Virus record (IMG/VR): IMGVR_UViG_3300013093_000135
Span: 1 to 34,748 of that record
Length of the DNA: 34,748 nucleotides
Direction: 5' to 3' (one strand)
DNA from: a virus
This document shows positions 7,224 to 16,307 of the stretch, piece by piece. The notes below the pieces were generated by a model. It searched no databases, was not told the origin of the DNA, and saw only the letters and a program-made list of their open reading frames with translations. Every line of letters starts with the position of its first letter. Position 1 is the first letter of the stretch. Both the position numbers and the translations under genes were made by a program.

Positions 7224-8926
7224 CAGCTACATCAGCCAGCACAACTAACTCTGCTATTGCTAAATGGTTGGCAACAAATCCACCTGCAGCAAAACAGAGT
7301 AAACTTAAAGATATTCAACAAACTTTTCAATCACAAAAAACTTCTGCTATTGCTCAAATTGTGGGTGCCATCAATCAAGCAAACGCCGTGTTTTACACGG
7401 GAAGTGGCAGCAGTGCGGTATTAATCAACTCACCTAAAGGGCTTACATATCCAAATCAAGCTCATTTTTACGATGGACCTTCTGACGGTTCCGTTAGTAC
7501 CATAACTTTTTATGGGGGTCTATACCAGAATCCAACAAAACCAGGTGATTGGTGGACAGGGTATCTTCCTTTTGATTCCAGTACAAAAGACGGTCTTTAT
7601 GATTATTACTTTGCCGTTCACTACAACGACTATCTTTTAGCTGGAAACGGAAACAATCCTTGGGCTGATACGACGCCTACTAACTTAGTATATGGGGACA
7701 CGTTCACCATTACAGTACCTTTGTTGTGGGCATATAACTTTTATACAAGCAGTAAAGTACTAAATTATTTACAAAACATGCTTGTTGCTGTAAATGCTTC
7801 TAACGCCTCAACTACTGTAAAAAACCAAGTAGAAGCCCAATACACTGATTATGTAGGTACTCCTGCTAAAGCAGTTATTAATCAGTACGGACGTATGCAA
7901 GCAAATATTAACTTAGGTAAAACTGTGCTAGCTCAGGCTGAGACAACGTACACAGATGCGGTTAACGCGTTAATTGGAGGATACTCGGGAGCACAATCTG
8001 CAACTGCAGCTGCTGCAGCCGCTGCTGCAAGAGCCGCAGCAGCTAACTCTAGTGCTTTAAACAATGGAGCAGCGTTAAGCGGTAATGATTACGCATCCCC
8101 TCCAAGCCTTCCTAATGACTGTAGTTTTAACCTACCTCCTCACAGAGCAAGTTTGCCACTAACAATGAGCTCAGACGGTCAGTATGGCCAAGACAGCTTA
8201 AGTGACATAGACCGTAGGGGTCGTTTTTGGTTTCACGCTGACCAGAAAGGGCTAGCTTTTACACAAAGCGCTACGTCTAGTCAAGACACCAATGCTAAAC
8301 CTACGACGTCATCCAAGTTATATGGGTTTCAATTTTTATGGAATCCTGAGTCGTATAGTGTTAATGTACAAATTAATGATGGGGTTACCCCTACATCGGC
8401 GCAATATTGGTCAACAGCTCTTCCAGTTTTTCCAGGAGGAGAGAGTTTGTCTGTTTCTATTGTTCTTGATAGAACAAACGATTTTGCAAGTTTTGGTGCT
8501 ACTCAAGACTACAATCAACTAACAAACTACTACGATGTGAGCAGCAGTGGTGTTGCAAAGACCCCTGATTCATCAGAGACCGATGAAAGTCTAGAAACAA
8601 AGATTAAAGATTTAATCGCTCGAGGTACTCTTGCAGATATTGAATACCTTTATAAAACAATCAACGGCGATGGGTGGGTAGGTCCAAGTGGACCATCTTC
8701 AGACATCGGTTTCTTAATGATGACGCTTGTTTGGATTGAACTTGGCCCTAAAATCTACTTAGGATACTTAGACAGCTTAAACATTACTCATACAAAATTT
8801 ACACAAGATATGAAACCTATTACTTCTCAGCTTGATATGTCATTTATTTTGATGGCAACAGCTCAAGCAGTACAGCAATCTAGCGGAAATAGCAATAACA
8901 CTCCTCCAAAAGGCGCAAAAAAGTGA
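7220..8926 (+). CDS. Tail/baseplate adaptor, CIS-tube-like domain
   Basis: The 568-aa product overlaps the tape measure stop in ATGA. The N-terminal half contains Trp/Tyr-rich segments (GDWWTGYLPFD, YYFAVHYNDY). A poly-Ala linker near residues 255-280 follows. The C-terminal half begins with a Cys-containing SLPNDCSFNLPPHRASLPL. Near residue 368 it has GFQFLWNPESYSVNVQ, like the 'FxxNPESxS' motif of the N-terminal domain of contractile-injection LysM adaptor proteins that join tube and hub. The next gene encodes a short LysM-like protein, which supports this: here the adaptor and LysM parts appear to be separate genes. The function of the N-terminal half is unknown. Confidence 0.65.
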   Translation: MTATSASTTNSAIAKWLATNPPAAKQSKLKDIQQTFQSQKTSAIAQIVGAINQANAVFYTGSGSSAVLINSPKGLTYPNQAHFYDGPSDGSVSTITFYGGLYQNPTKPGDWWTGYLPFDSSTKDGLYDYYFAVHYNDYLLAGNGNNPWADTTPTNLVYGDTFTITVPLLWAYNFYTSSKVLNYLQNMLVAVNASNASTTVKNQVEAQYTDYVGTPAKAVINQYGRMQANINLGKTVLAQAETTYTDAVNALIGGYSGAQSATAAAAAAAARAAAANSSALNNGAALSGNDYASPPSLPNDCSFNLPPHRASLPLTMSSDGQYGQDSLSDIDRRGRFWFHADQKGLAFTQSATSSQDTNAKPTTSSKLYGFQFLWNPESYSVNVQINDGVTPTSAQYWSTALPVFPGGESLSVSIVLDRTNDFASFGATQDYNQLTNYYDVSSSGVAKTPDSSETDESLETKIKDLIARGTLADIEYLYKTINGDGWVGPSGPSSDIGFLMMTLVWIELGPKIYLGYLDSLNITHTKFTQDMKPITSQLDMSFILMATAQAVQQSSGNSNNTPPKGAKK

Positions 8927-9204
8927 CTATTAAAAATAATTCTCGTTATATAAACTCAATTATTGAGTACATTCAATTAGAAGAAAATGGCCCGCAACTA
9001 CCTATTGTTTTTTATACGTTTTCTGATTTAGGACGGCTATCCTACAAAACTCATGTGTACGTTGAGGGTGAGCGTTTAGACCAAATAGCCTTTAAGTACT
9101 ACAACAGACCAAATCTTTGGTGGGTTATAGCTGAATTTAATCCACAAATATTTGACCCAATGTCTATTGCACCTGGAACAGAGTTGTTGATTCCAAATGT
9201 ATAA
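8923..9204 (+). CDS. LysM/gp53-like baseplate protein
   Basis: The 93-aa product uses a GTG start overlapping the previous TGA (GTGA). Its second half, GERLDQIAFKYYNRPNLWWV followed by IAEFNPQIFDP and IAPGTELLIP, is a clear LysM-type fold as used by T4 gp53-like and XkdP/gpX-like baseplate proteins. In virions this domain does not act on peptidoglycan freely but fits the hub to the tube or wedge. Its position between adaptor and hub genes agrees. It overlaps the hub gene by eight bases. Confidence 0.82.
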   Translation: MTIKNNSRYINSIIEYIQLEENGPQLPIVFYTFSDLGRLSYKTHVYVEGERLDQIAFKYYNRPNLWWVIAEFNPQIFDPMSIAPGTELLIPNV

Positions 9205-10513
9205 TTTTATAGACATAAAACTACCTCAATCGCAAACAAGCACCGTACTTTCCTACCGCACTGTATTAACTATGGGTAGATATAAGCACCAGCATTTAAG
9301 CTTGTATGTAAAAAATTGGGGCATGACGTATTCTGACATTAAAACAGGTTCTCCTATACAAGTAACTATTTCTTCTCCATACGGTTCTCAAGAGTTTGCT
9401 GGGTATATTCACTCTATAACACCTGACCTACAAACAAATAAAAACTTTGTAGAGATAACCGCTTTAGGTGCAACATACGTTATGAAACAAGCATCACAAA
9501 ATGTTTGGACAAACGTCACCGCAGACCAAGTAGCTGCTCAGATTTGTAAAAAACATAACCTAGCCTATTACTGTGCCCCTCACGGCAGAGTTTTTGACAA
9601 CTTGTGTCAAATGGGTGAAACAGATTGGGAATTTTTATGCAAACTGGCTATTCAAACTGGCTACACCCTTAGGTCAGAAGGTACTTCAGTTTATTTTGAT
9701 ACAATGACAGCTGATTTTACAAAGTATCAGGAAAATGCTCCTTACTTTATTCTTCGTGAAGCAAACGACCCCCAAGGCCTCAGTTTATTTAACTTTAATC
9801 CAGAAGTAAGTGATGCAAACGAATATGACGAGCAGATGAAGTCTGCGGTAGCGGTTGGTGGGGTAAGTCTTACATCTGGAAATAAAATTGTTAATACCAA
9901 TCAAAACAGACCAACTGCTACAAAAACACAATCACAAACAGAATTTTTTGATAGTTTTCATACTTCAGCGGTTATTCCTAATTCACAAGTAGCTGGTTAC
10001 GAAGCAGTAGCAGCAGATGAAAGAAATCGATACCCATATCGAGGAACAGCTGAAGTTTTAGGTGACGCTCGAATTCGCCCTGACATGCCTGTTTTTCTTG
10101 ATGGTCTTGGAAAAGACTACTCAGGTTACTGGACAGTTCTTGAGTGTACCCACATATTTAAAGAAAAAATGTACACAACTGAAATGGTTGTTGGAACAGA
10201 CTCTCTTGGACAAGTTGCTTCTGGAGCTAAAGCACCTAACCCGACTCCTCAAAGAATTATTAGTCCAACTAGCCCTGCTACCTCGACACCAGCAGCATCA
10301 AAACTAATTTCTAATACGCCTATTGTAAATAACAGCGCAAAAAACACTGGATTCAGTTTGGCACAAAATAGAAAGCAACCCGATGCAACACGTAGTCCCA
10401 ACACTTCAGCCCCTAAATGGGGTAACTCATCGGGTAACCTTCGTAATCAACCATCAAAAACGGCTGCTAGCGCGGCTACTATCAACAAATTAAGGAGCTC
10501 AGGTGTCAGATAA
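9197..10513 (+). CDS. Baseplate hub protein (gpD/gp27-like)
   Basis: The 438-aa product starts at ATG 9197 inside the end of the LysM gene. Its pattern is that of the phage late control D/gp27/VgrG-N hub fold: an early strand region, IQVTISSPYGSQEFAGYIHS, then TADQVAAQICKKHNL, then ETDWEFLCKLAIQTGYTLRS, the latter being the hallmark 'xSDxxFLxxLAxxxGx' helix. It forms the trimeric hub to which the tube and central spike attach. The last ~100 residues are Pro/Ser/Thr/Asn-rich and look disordered, an unusual tail possibly binding a partner. It overlaps the next gene by 11 bases. Confidence 0.87.
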   Translation: MYNFIDIKLPQSQTSTVLSYRTVLTMGRYKHQHLSLYVKNWGMTYSDIKTGSPIQVTISSPYGSQEFAGYIHSITPDLQTNKNFVEITALGATYVMKQASQNVWTNVTADQVAAQICKKHNLAYYCAPHGRVFDNLCQMGETDWEFLCKLAIQTGYTLRSEGTSVYFDTMTADFTKYQENAPYFILREANDPQGLSLFNFNPEVSDANEYDEQMKSAVAVGGVSLTSGNKIVNTNQNRPTATKTQSQTEFFDSFHTSAVIPNSQVAGYEAVAADERNRYPYRGTAEVLGDARIRPDMPVFLDGLGKDYSGYWTVLECTHIFKEKMYTTEMVVGTDSLGQVASGAKAPNPTPQRIISPTSPATSTPAASKLISNTPIVNNSAKNTGFSLAQNRKQPDATRSPNTSAPKWGNSSGNLRNQPSKTAASAATINKLRSSGVR

Positions 10514-10871
10514 ACGCTACTACGGGCTCTATAGAGGCATCTGCTACAACAACGTAGACCCTACAGGTCACAATCAAATTCAAGTGTCTATCCCAGATTT
10601 ACTGGGAGACCCTAAGTTAAACCCTAAAGGGGTCACTGGTTGGATTCCTGGCTGTATGCCTGTTGTTGACAACGGAACTCACGCTAACCACACAGACACC
10701 TATACAACGACTGCAGCTACGGTAGGACAATATGGAAGTCACACGCATAACGTGACTTTGAACTCAGCACATAGTTCCCACATTAGTGTTCCTAACATTA
10801 ATCAAGTTGTCTGGATAATGTTTGAAAAAGGCGACCCTAACTTTCCAGTATGGATGGGAGTGTATATCTAA
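10503..10871 (+). CDS. Baseplate spike OB-fold protein (gp5/gpV-like)
   Basis: The 122-aa product starts at GTG 10503 with AAGGAG upstream. It has the OB-fold pattern of gp5/gpV/VgrG spikes: YYGLYRGICYNNVDPTGHNQ followed by IQVSIPDLLGD, GWIPGCMPV and, at the end, VPNINQVVWIMFEKGDPNFP followed by VWMGVYI. Between strands lies an inserted polar segment (residues ~57-95) with six histidines (60, 63, 80, 82, 90, 93). No lysozyme domain or beta-helical spike follows, and no separate PAAR gene was seen. The hub-spike therefore seems minimal, with the histidine insert a possible metal-binding or stabilising loop. Confidence 0.8.
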   Translation: MSDKRYYGLYRGICYNNVDPTGHNQIQVSIPDLLGDPKLNPKGVTGWIPGCMPVVDNGTHANHTDTYTTTAATVGQYGSHTHNVTLNSAHSSHISVPNINQVVWIMFEKGDPNFPVWMGVYI

Positions 10872-11281
10872 TGGCTAATATCGAGGGCAGCGCTATTGCA
10901 TTTCCTTTCTCAATTAATCAATCAGGTGAAGTAAGCTTTTACGAAGACAATGATGCAGCTATCTGGCAGGACAGAGTTCGCTACGTCATTTTTACACAAA
11001 TGGGTGAGCGTGTAATGCGACCAGATTTTGGTTCACGAGTTCAAGATTTAGTATTTGAGAATAATTACTCAACTACCGCGTTAGCAACAAAAATTGTTGC
11101 TGCTGCTTTTGCTAAATGGTTGCCTTCTTTAACACTAAATAATGTTGTAGCTACACCAGATGACGTAAACTACGGATTAAACTTAGAAATTGACTATACT
11201 ATTCCTAACGGTCAACGTCAGCAGCTGTCAACTCAGACCAAGGTATTCAATCGCTATGGCGAGATAGTTCAGGGAGAATAA
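10871..11281 (+). CDS. Baseplate wedge protein (gp25-like)
   Basis: The start is taken at ATG 10871, which overlaps the previous TAA (TAATG); this gives 136 aa. An earlier in-frame ATG at 10850 lies inside the spike gene and is less likely. The sequence shows the gp25/gpW pattern: IAFPFSINQSGEV, then IWQDRVRYVIFTQMGERVMR and PDFGSRVQDLVFE, with the conserved 'GERxMRPxFGSxxxxLxFE' core. Gp25-like proteins nucleate sheath polymerisation at the baseplate. The J-like gene follows after one base. Confidence 0.92.
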   Translation: MANIEGSAIAFPFSINQSGEVSFYEDNDAAIWQDRVRYVIFTQMGERVMRPDFGSRVQDLVFENNYSTTALATKIVAAAFAKWLPSLTLNNVVATPDDVNYGLNLEIDYTIPNGQRQQLSTQTKVFNRYGEIVQGE

Positions 11282-11282
11282 A

Positions 11283-12755
11283 GTGACAACGTCATATCCG
11301 ATTTATAGTAACTTTGTCCCTCAGCAGGACTACACAAGCCGTGATTTCTCATCCATTAGCGAGGATTTACAGAACCTCATTCAGTACTTTTTACCAGAAT
11401 GGACATCAAGAGATACCTCTGATTTTGGTATAACAATGATTGAGTTGTTTGCTGCAGCAGCTGATAACTTGAGCTTTTTTATTGATAGAGCAGCAAATGA
11501 GGCGTTCTTAACAACAGCAAGCCAAAGAAGCAGTATCTTAGATATCGCCAACTTGTTGAACTACGTTCCAGCAAACGCCAGAGCAGCTACGACGTCAGTT
11601 ACATTCTCTAACTCAACAAGCTCTTCAATAACGATTCCTGCTGGAACACAGGTATCTACTACAACAGTAGTAAACAGTAACAACGAACAAATTAACTTTC
11701 AGACACTCTATACAACGGTTGTACCTGCAGCAGCATCCTCGTCTAGCCCAGGAACTGTCAGCACTCAAGTAGTTGAAGGCACCACTTATACAGACCCTGT
11801 TCAAATATCAGATGGACTTGCTAACCAAAGCTATCAGTTGCTCAATGCCCCTGTAGTTGATGGAACAATTTCTGTAACAGTTGACAGTATTCCTTACACA
11901 TATATTAAAAATATTGTTGATGCTGGAGCAAATGACCCATTCTTCTCAACAACATACGATGACCTAGGAAACTCATACATTATCTTTGGCGATAACATCA
12001 GTGGTCGCATTCCTCCTATTAATACACAACTTACCTTTACCTACACTGTAGGAAGTGGTTCGTCTGGAAACGTAGCAGCTGGTTCAATTACCAATATTAC
12101 TAACTTAGCACAACCAGGTTTAACTGTATCGCAACCATCTGCTGCTTACGGGGGTGCCGACCAAGAAGCGACTGATTCCATTAGAGTCAACGCTACAAAG
12201 AAAATATCAACACTTAATCGTGTTGTTACCCTTCAAGACTACGCTGATTATGTAAACAGTAATTTAGGAGCAGACAAAGCAAATGCAGTAGCTAACTCCT
12301 TTACAAGCGTCATTGTTTACGCAGCACAGTCAGGCGACCCAGGGGTATCAAGCGGTTCTTTTACAAGTAACTTTACAATCCTGCAAACAAACATTTTAAA
12401 CGGACTTGCTTCAGTTATTCCACCGAATACAACCGTCACTGTGCTTCCACCTAGTTACGTTAACGTAGATGTTTCGGTGACAGTAACTGTACTTGCTAAC
12501 AGAAAAGCCACTACAGTGCAGACTGCAGTTGTGGCTGCTATATCTAACCTACTGTCGTTTACTTACACATCTTTTGGTGAGACTATTTATCAAACAGATA
12601 TCGCCTCTGCTGTAGCAGCTGTGGACGGAGTAGCTTCCTACACAATTACCCTTCTTTGCAGAGATGGAAGTAGTGGAGTTCAGGACATTACTACTCAGTA
12701 CTTTGAAATCCCTCAGGCAAACAACATCAGCATAACCACTGTTGGTGGAATCTAA
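11283..12755 (+). CDS. Baseplate wedge protein (gp6/gpJ-like)
   Basis: The 490-aa product starts with GTG one base after gp25. It carries the baseplate J pattern: an N-terminal DYTSRDFSSISEDLQNLIQY and DFGITMIELFAAAADNLSFF with 'LLNYVP', a beta-rich Thr/Ser-rich middle, and then TKKISTLNRVVTLQDYADYV, the conserved motif of gpJ/gp6 that precedes the C-terminal domain. It dimerises to form the inner baseplate ring and transmits the contraction signal. The inserted beta-rich middle fits the longer wedge proteins of non-enteric myophages. Confidence 0.9.
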   Translation: MTTSYPIYSNFVPQQDYTSRDFSSISEDLQNLIQYFLPEWTSRDTSDFGITMIELFAAAADNLSFFIDRAANEAFLTTASQRSSILDIANLLNYVPANARAATTSVTFSNSTSSSITIPAGTQVSTTTVVNSNNEQINFQTLYTTVVPAAASSSSPGTVSTQVVEGTTYTDPVQISDGLANQSYQLLNAPVVDGTISVTVDSIPYTYIKNIVDAGANDPFFSTTYDDLGNSYIIFGDNISGRIPPINTQLTFTYTVGSGSSGNVAAGSITNITNLAQPGLTVSQPSAAYGGADQEATDSIRVNATKKISTLNRVVTLQDYADYVNSNLGADKANAVANSFTSVIVYAAQSGDPGVSSGSFTSNFTILQTNILNGLASVIPPNTTVTVLPPSYVNVDVSVTVTVLANRKATTVQTAVVAAISNLLSFTYTSFGETIYQTDIASAVAAVDGVASYTITLLCRDGSSGVQDITTQYFEIPQANNISITTVGGI

Positions 12756-12766
12756 AAGGAGAGAAA

Positions 12767-13168
12767 ATGCCATACGGAGTCACGTCAGCTTACCCGCTAT
12801 CGATTATTTCTAGCTTTACTACCCATGTAAACCAAACGGAAATTGTTGATGCTAGCCATCCTAACCTCATTCAAGCAGAGGTTTACGCTATTGAGTCTAC
12901 CCTAGGTCTTTCTCCTCAAAACTCAGGAAACTTTAAGACTAACCTCACGCTTAATAGTGCTGGAAGTACAACACCTAGCATTAGTACATACTTTTACACA
13001 GGTTACACCACCTTTGGTTCTTTTGGTGACCGTGTTACTAACGTAGAGAACCTAGCTGCTACGGCCTACTCCTTGGCGTCAACGACATCAGGATTAGCAG
13101 CCACCGTAACAACAAACCAAACAAATACTTCAAATATCTTTGCTATTGCTGCAATGGGCGGGTTCTAA
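12767..13168 (+). CDS. Short fibre/adaptor-like structural protein
   Basis: The 133-aa product follows GGAGAG and ATG 12767. It includes VDASHPNLIQAEVYAIESTL followed by GLSPQN, a pattern often seen near the N-terminus of phage fibre and head-fibre proteins, where a helix trimerises ('N-x-L-Q-x-E-V-x-A-I-E-x-x-L-G'). The remainder is a Thr/Ser/Asn-rich chain with heptad-like spacing (GDRVTNVENLAATAYSLAST). It is probably a short trimeric tail fibre or a connector between the baseplate wedge and the large protein that follows. Function is inferred from pattern and position. Confidence 0.6.
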   Translation: MPYGVTSAYPLSIISSFTTHVNQTEIVDASHPNLIQAEVYAIESTLGLSPQNSGNFKTNLTLNSAGSTTPSISTYFYTGYTTFGSFGDRVTNVENLAATAYSLASTTSGLAATVTTNQTNTSNIFAIAAMGGF

Positions 13169-13177
13169 GGACTATAA

Positions 13178-15985
13178 ATGGCACGCTATGGAATTGATTA
13201 CTATGGTCGGAGTTATTACGGAAACATTACTCTAGCCAACTACGATGCTACCCCTTTTACTGTCAATTCTGTTGATTACGCCAAACTTTTGTGTGAGTGG
13301 ACGACTCCTTCAGGCTATTGGACAGGTATTCGCTTAATTAGAAATATTCACGGTTTTCCTGAAACAGCGGATGACGGAATTATTCTTGTAGACCAAACTC
13401 GTGGCTCTACTAGTACGTCGACAATCTCTTCTTACTATGACCCTGCTCCACCAGAGACCCCTATTATTCCCCATACAAATACACAAACAGACCCTAACGC
13501 TGTTAGAGAAATTACTTATTGGTTTGTTGAACCAGGTCAAATTCAGGTCACTGTTAACGACGCAACATACATTACTTTAGGGTGCACCATAAGTATCTAC
13601 GGAGGCACTGAAATTGATGGAACATGGCTTGTCAGCTCTGTAAATGGAAATACTCTTACCATAGCAACTGTAGGAACAGAACTAGCTGGAGGCTACGGTA
13701 CTTCTGGCTATGTATACGTAAATGAGCTACAACAAGGCCGCTTTTACTACTACTCTGTTTTTTGTAAAATTTTAACAAACACTTTATCCGTAACAGGCGC
13801 CTCGGCTGTAAAATTCACTGATGTCGCATATGAAGTGACCTACACAACAGCTACACCACACACCTATGCAGTAGGTAACTATGTAGGCGTCATGAACATG
13901 CCTGATTCTGATTACAATATTTTAAATAGTCAAGTTTTGTCAGTAACCTCAACAACGTTTACTGTTTATGCAATTGTTAGCGAGACTACCTGTTTAGGAG
14001 GAGGAACCGCTGGAATAAATACGCAGTGGGTTCGCGCTGGAAACGCTACAGGCCTTTCTGTTAAAGACTATGGAAGTCAATATAAATTTTATGATATGTT
14101 GCCAAATATCTATAAAGTACCCAACATTGCTGAGGGTATTGATAGCCCAGAAAACCCTACACTAAGAAGTTTCTTAGCTATTTTTGGTTTTTATTATGAC
14201 ATTTTAAAAACTTACGCAGAGCTTGCAGGAAAGCGTTATAAAATAGAATCGCTTTATGGAAACCTTATCCCACCTGCTCTACAACAGTTTAACTTTCAAT
14301 ATCAACCAGAACTTGGATTTAGACGCTCACGCTCACTAATTGCTAATGCTTTAGATATTTATCAATCTAAAGGAAGCACAGCAGGAACAGAGCTATATAT
14401 AAAGTCCTTAACAGGAGAGACTACAAAGCTTGTTCAAGGAAAGAACCTTTTCTTAGATTCTAATGATGCTTCGTTTGAGCACAGTTCTACGGACAACCCT
14501 TCAGGTCGTTGGGTAACAACTGGTGGAACTTTAGTAGGAGCTGTTGCAGTACCTATAACATCTTGGTCATCTTCAGGAACAACCCTCACTATCAAGACAG
14601 TTTATAACTCAAAAACATCAGCCACATTTAGTTCAGGTGTGTATGTATATGGAACAAGCTCGGTTGACGGGGCATATAAAACAGGAGTTGTTACATCTAC
14701 AACTACAAACACAAACCAACAAGTAGCAACAACAACACTCACCATCACCACATCTACATCATTGCCAACAGCCTCAGGTACTACAGGATACGTTTATCCT
14801 ACACCAGTACTTCCGTACTTTGAAACGGGTGCGCCATCAACTGCTCCTGCCAATAGTTCTCAAGGATTAGGGGTACTTACAGCCACAGCAAGTGGCACAG
14901 TAACCTCAGGATGTGGGCTTACTGACACAGTTCAACAGAGTATCCCCGTGACCTCTGGGATGTCGTATACCTTTGGTTATCGCGTCTACTCGGTCTCAGC
15001 AGCCAAGTCTTTTAAAGCAACTATTAACTGGTATGACTATCGAGGGAACCTACTGTCGACCTCTACATCAGCCTCAGCAACAACGTCTTCTACTACATCC
15101 TGGACACTGGTTTCTGTAACAGCGTCAGCACCCTCTACAGCATATTTTGCGGTACCAGGAATTAGCACAACATCAGCTGCTGTTGGAAACATCCATTACA
15201 TAGATGGATGTCAGTTAGAAAAATCTGGAGCAGCAACATATTTTCAAGATGCTCGTCAGATTCAAGTTTACGTAGAACCAGACCGCATCAACCTATGTGC
15301 AACGCCTAACTTCCAGATTAGTATAGGAAGTTGGACTGCGGTAAATGGAACAGCAGCGGTCGCCATTGGAGAAGGACTTTCTCTTTCGGCAAGTAACATT
15401 CCATACGCAGCAAACCAAATGGAAGTTTATTCAACAGGAACTTCTGACGTCAACATCATCTACACAACAAATACCTCTCAGTACATGCCTGTAAATGCTG
15501 GTCAGCAATACACGTTTAGTGTCAACCTTGTGACATCTGACGATAACAGCCCAACGGTGGGTTACAACGCTTACTTAGCTATTGATTGGTACAACTCAAG
15601 CAATACTCTTATCAGCACTACTGAATCTCCTATATATCAAACACCACTAGACCCAGCAAACCCAACAACGTATTCATTAACAGACATCTCACCATCTACA
15701 GCAACATCAGCAAACATTAGAGTTGTATGGCTTGCACCGCTAGGAGCGGGATATGGCTTACGCCTGTCAAACGTTATTTTTGAAAATCAACCTTATTACA
15801 TTGATTTCTTTGATGGGGACTACGGCTACGCTGATGTGGACGATACCTTTTGGTCAGGAACTGTAGGTGCCAGTACCAGCTATTACTACAAAAATAAGGA
15901 TGCTACCAAGGGAGTTTTAACTGCCACACTAGGCAGCTTTTTGCCACACGGCTCTAATTTTGCCATCTACTATCAATCGATGTAG
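13178..15985 (+). CDS. Large baseplate gpI-like protein with lectin-like domains
   Basis: The 935-aa product is the last tail gene. Residues ~25-110 and ~185-200 look like a fibronectin-III-like fold with an insert. Residues ~297-420 match tail protein I/wedge pattern: YKFYDMLPNIYKVP, LRSFLAIFGFYYDILKTYAE, and SKGSTAGTELYIKSLTGE. The C-terminal half holds two jelly-roll units resembling CBM4/9-type carbohydrate-binding domains, each with a 'W-x-Y/D-x-x-G/N-x-L-x-S-T' strand (INWYDYRGNLLSTS, then IDWYNSSNTLISTT). This protein probably bridges the baseplate and the cell surface and binds host glycans. No separate long tail fibre gene is visible here, so this may be the main receptor-binding protein. 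Confidence 0.78.
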   Translation: MARYGIDYYGRSYYGNITLANYDATPFTVNSVDYAKLLCEWTTPSGYWTGIRLIRNIHGFPETADDGIILVDQTRGSTSTSTISSYYDPAPPETPIIPHTNTQTDPNAVREITYWFVEPGQIQVTVNDATYITLGCTISIYGGTEIDGTWLVSSVNGNTLTIATVGTELAGGYGTSGYVYVNELQQGRFYYYSVFCKILTNTLSVTGASAVKFTDVAYEVTYTTATPHTYAVGNYVGVMNMPDSDYNILNSQVLSVTSTTFTVYAIVSETTCLGGGTAGINTQWVRAGNATGLSVKDYGSQYKFYDMLPNIYKVPNIAEGIDSPENPTLRSFLAIFGFYYDILKTYAELAGKRYKIESLYGNLIPPALQQFNFQYQPELGFRRSRSLIANALDIYQSKGSTAGTELYIKSLTGETTKLVQGKNLFLDSNDASFEHSSTDNPSGRWVTTGGTLVGAVAVPITSWSSSGTTLTIKTVYNSKTSATFSSGVYVYGTSSVDGAYKTGVVTSTTTNTNQQVATTTLTITTSTSLPTASGTTGYVYPTPVLPYFETGAPSTAPANSSQGLGVLTATASGTVTSGCGLTDTVQQSIPVTSGMSYTFGYRVYSVSAAKSFKATINWYDYRGNLLSTSTSASATTSSTTSWTLVSVTASAPSTAYFAVPGISTTSAAVGNIHYIDGCQLEKSGAATYFQDARQIQVYVEPDRINLCATPNFQISIGSWTAVNGTAAVAIGEGLSLSASNIPYAANQMEVYSTGTSDVNIIYTTNTSQYMPVNAGQQYTFSVNLVTSDDNSPTVGYNAYLAIDWYNSSNTLISTTESPIYQTPLDPANPTTYSLTDISPSTATSANIRVVWLAPLGAGYGLRLSNVIFENQPYYIDFFDGDYGYADVDDTFWSGTVGASTSYYYKNKDATKGVLTATLGSFLPHGSNFAIYYQSM

Positions 15986-16000
15986 TACAGTTGTCACATT

Positions 16001-16264
16001 ATGACAACACTGGTACTTGTTTCGTGTTTTTCTGCATTCTTTTTAGCGTTCTTTGAACGATTTACCCATCTAGGTATTTTGAAAGTAGTCGTCTCATTAG
16101 TCTTTTCTGTAACAGGTTGTCTACTTTTAGGTAATTTGTCCCTTAAACAAGATGTTGTCTACGTAGGGGCGTCATGCTTTCTAGCTCCATTTTTAGCGCT
16201 GGCATCAGAGAAGCTTGCTACCTTAACCAAGACGGTGGTAGTGCCCCCTAGGAGAAATCTCTAA
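16001..16264 (+). CDS. Small membrane protein, possible holin
   Basis: The 87-aa product has two to three hydrophobic segments (TLVLVSCFSAFFLAFF, LKVVVSLVFSVTGCLLLG, VYVGASCFLAPFLALA) and ends with a basic VVPPRRNL. Size and topology suit a holin, which would make lesions in the membrane for lysis, and it sits just after the tail module, a frequent place for lysis genes. However, no endolysin lies next to it, so the role is unproven. It could instead be a small superinfection or membrane-anchoring protein. The ribosome binding site upstream of ATG 16001 is weak. Confidence 0.55.
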   Translation: MTTLVLVSCFSAFFLAFFERFTHLGILKVVVSLVFSVTGCLLLGNLSLKQDVVYVGASCFLAPFLALASEKLATLTKTVVVPPRRNL

Positions 16265-16307
16265 AAAGGTGTAGAGTGGCTCTTCCCTTCAATGAGAGGA
16301 GCAGTCA

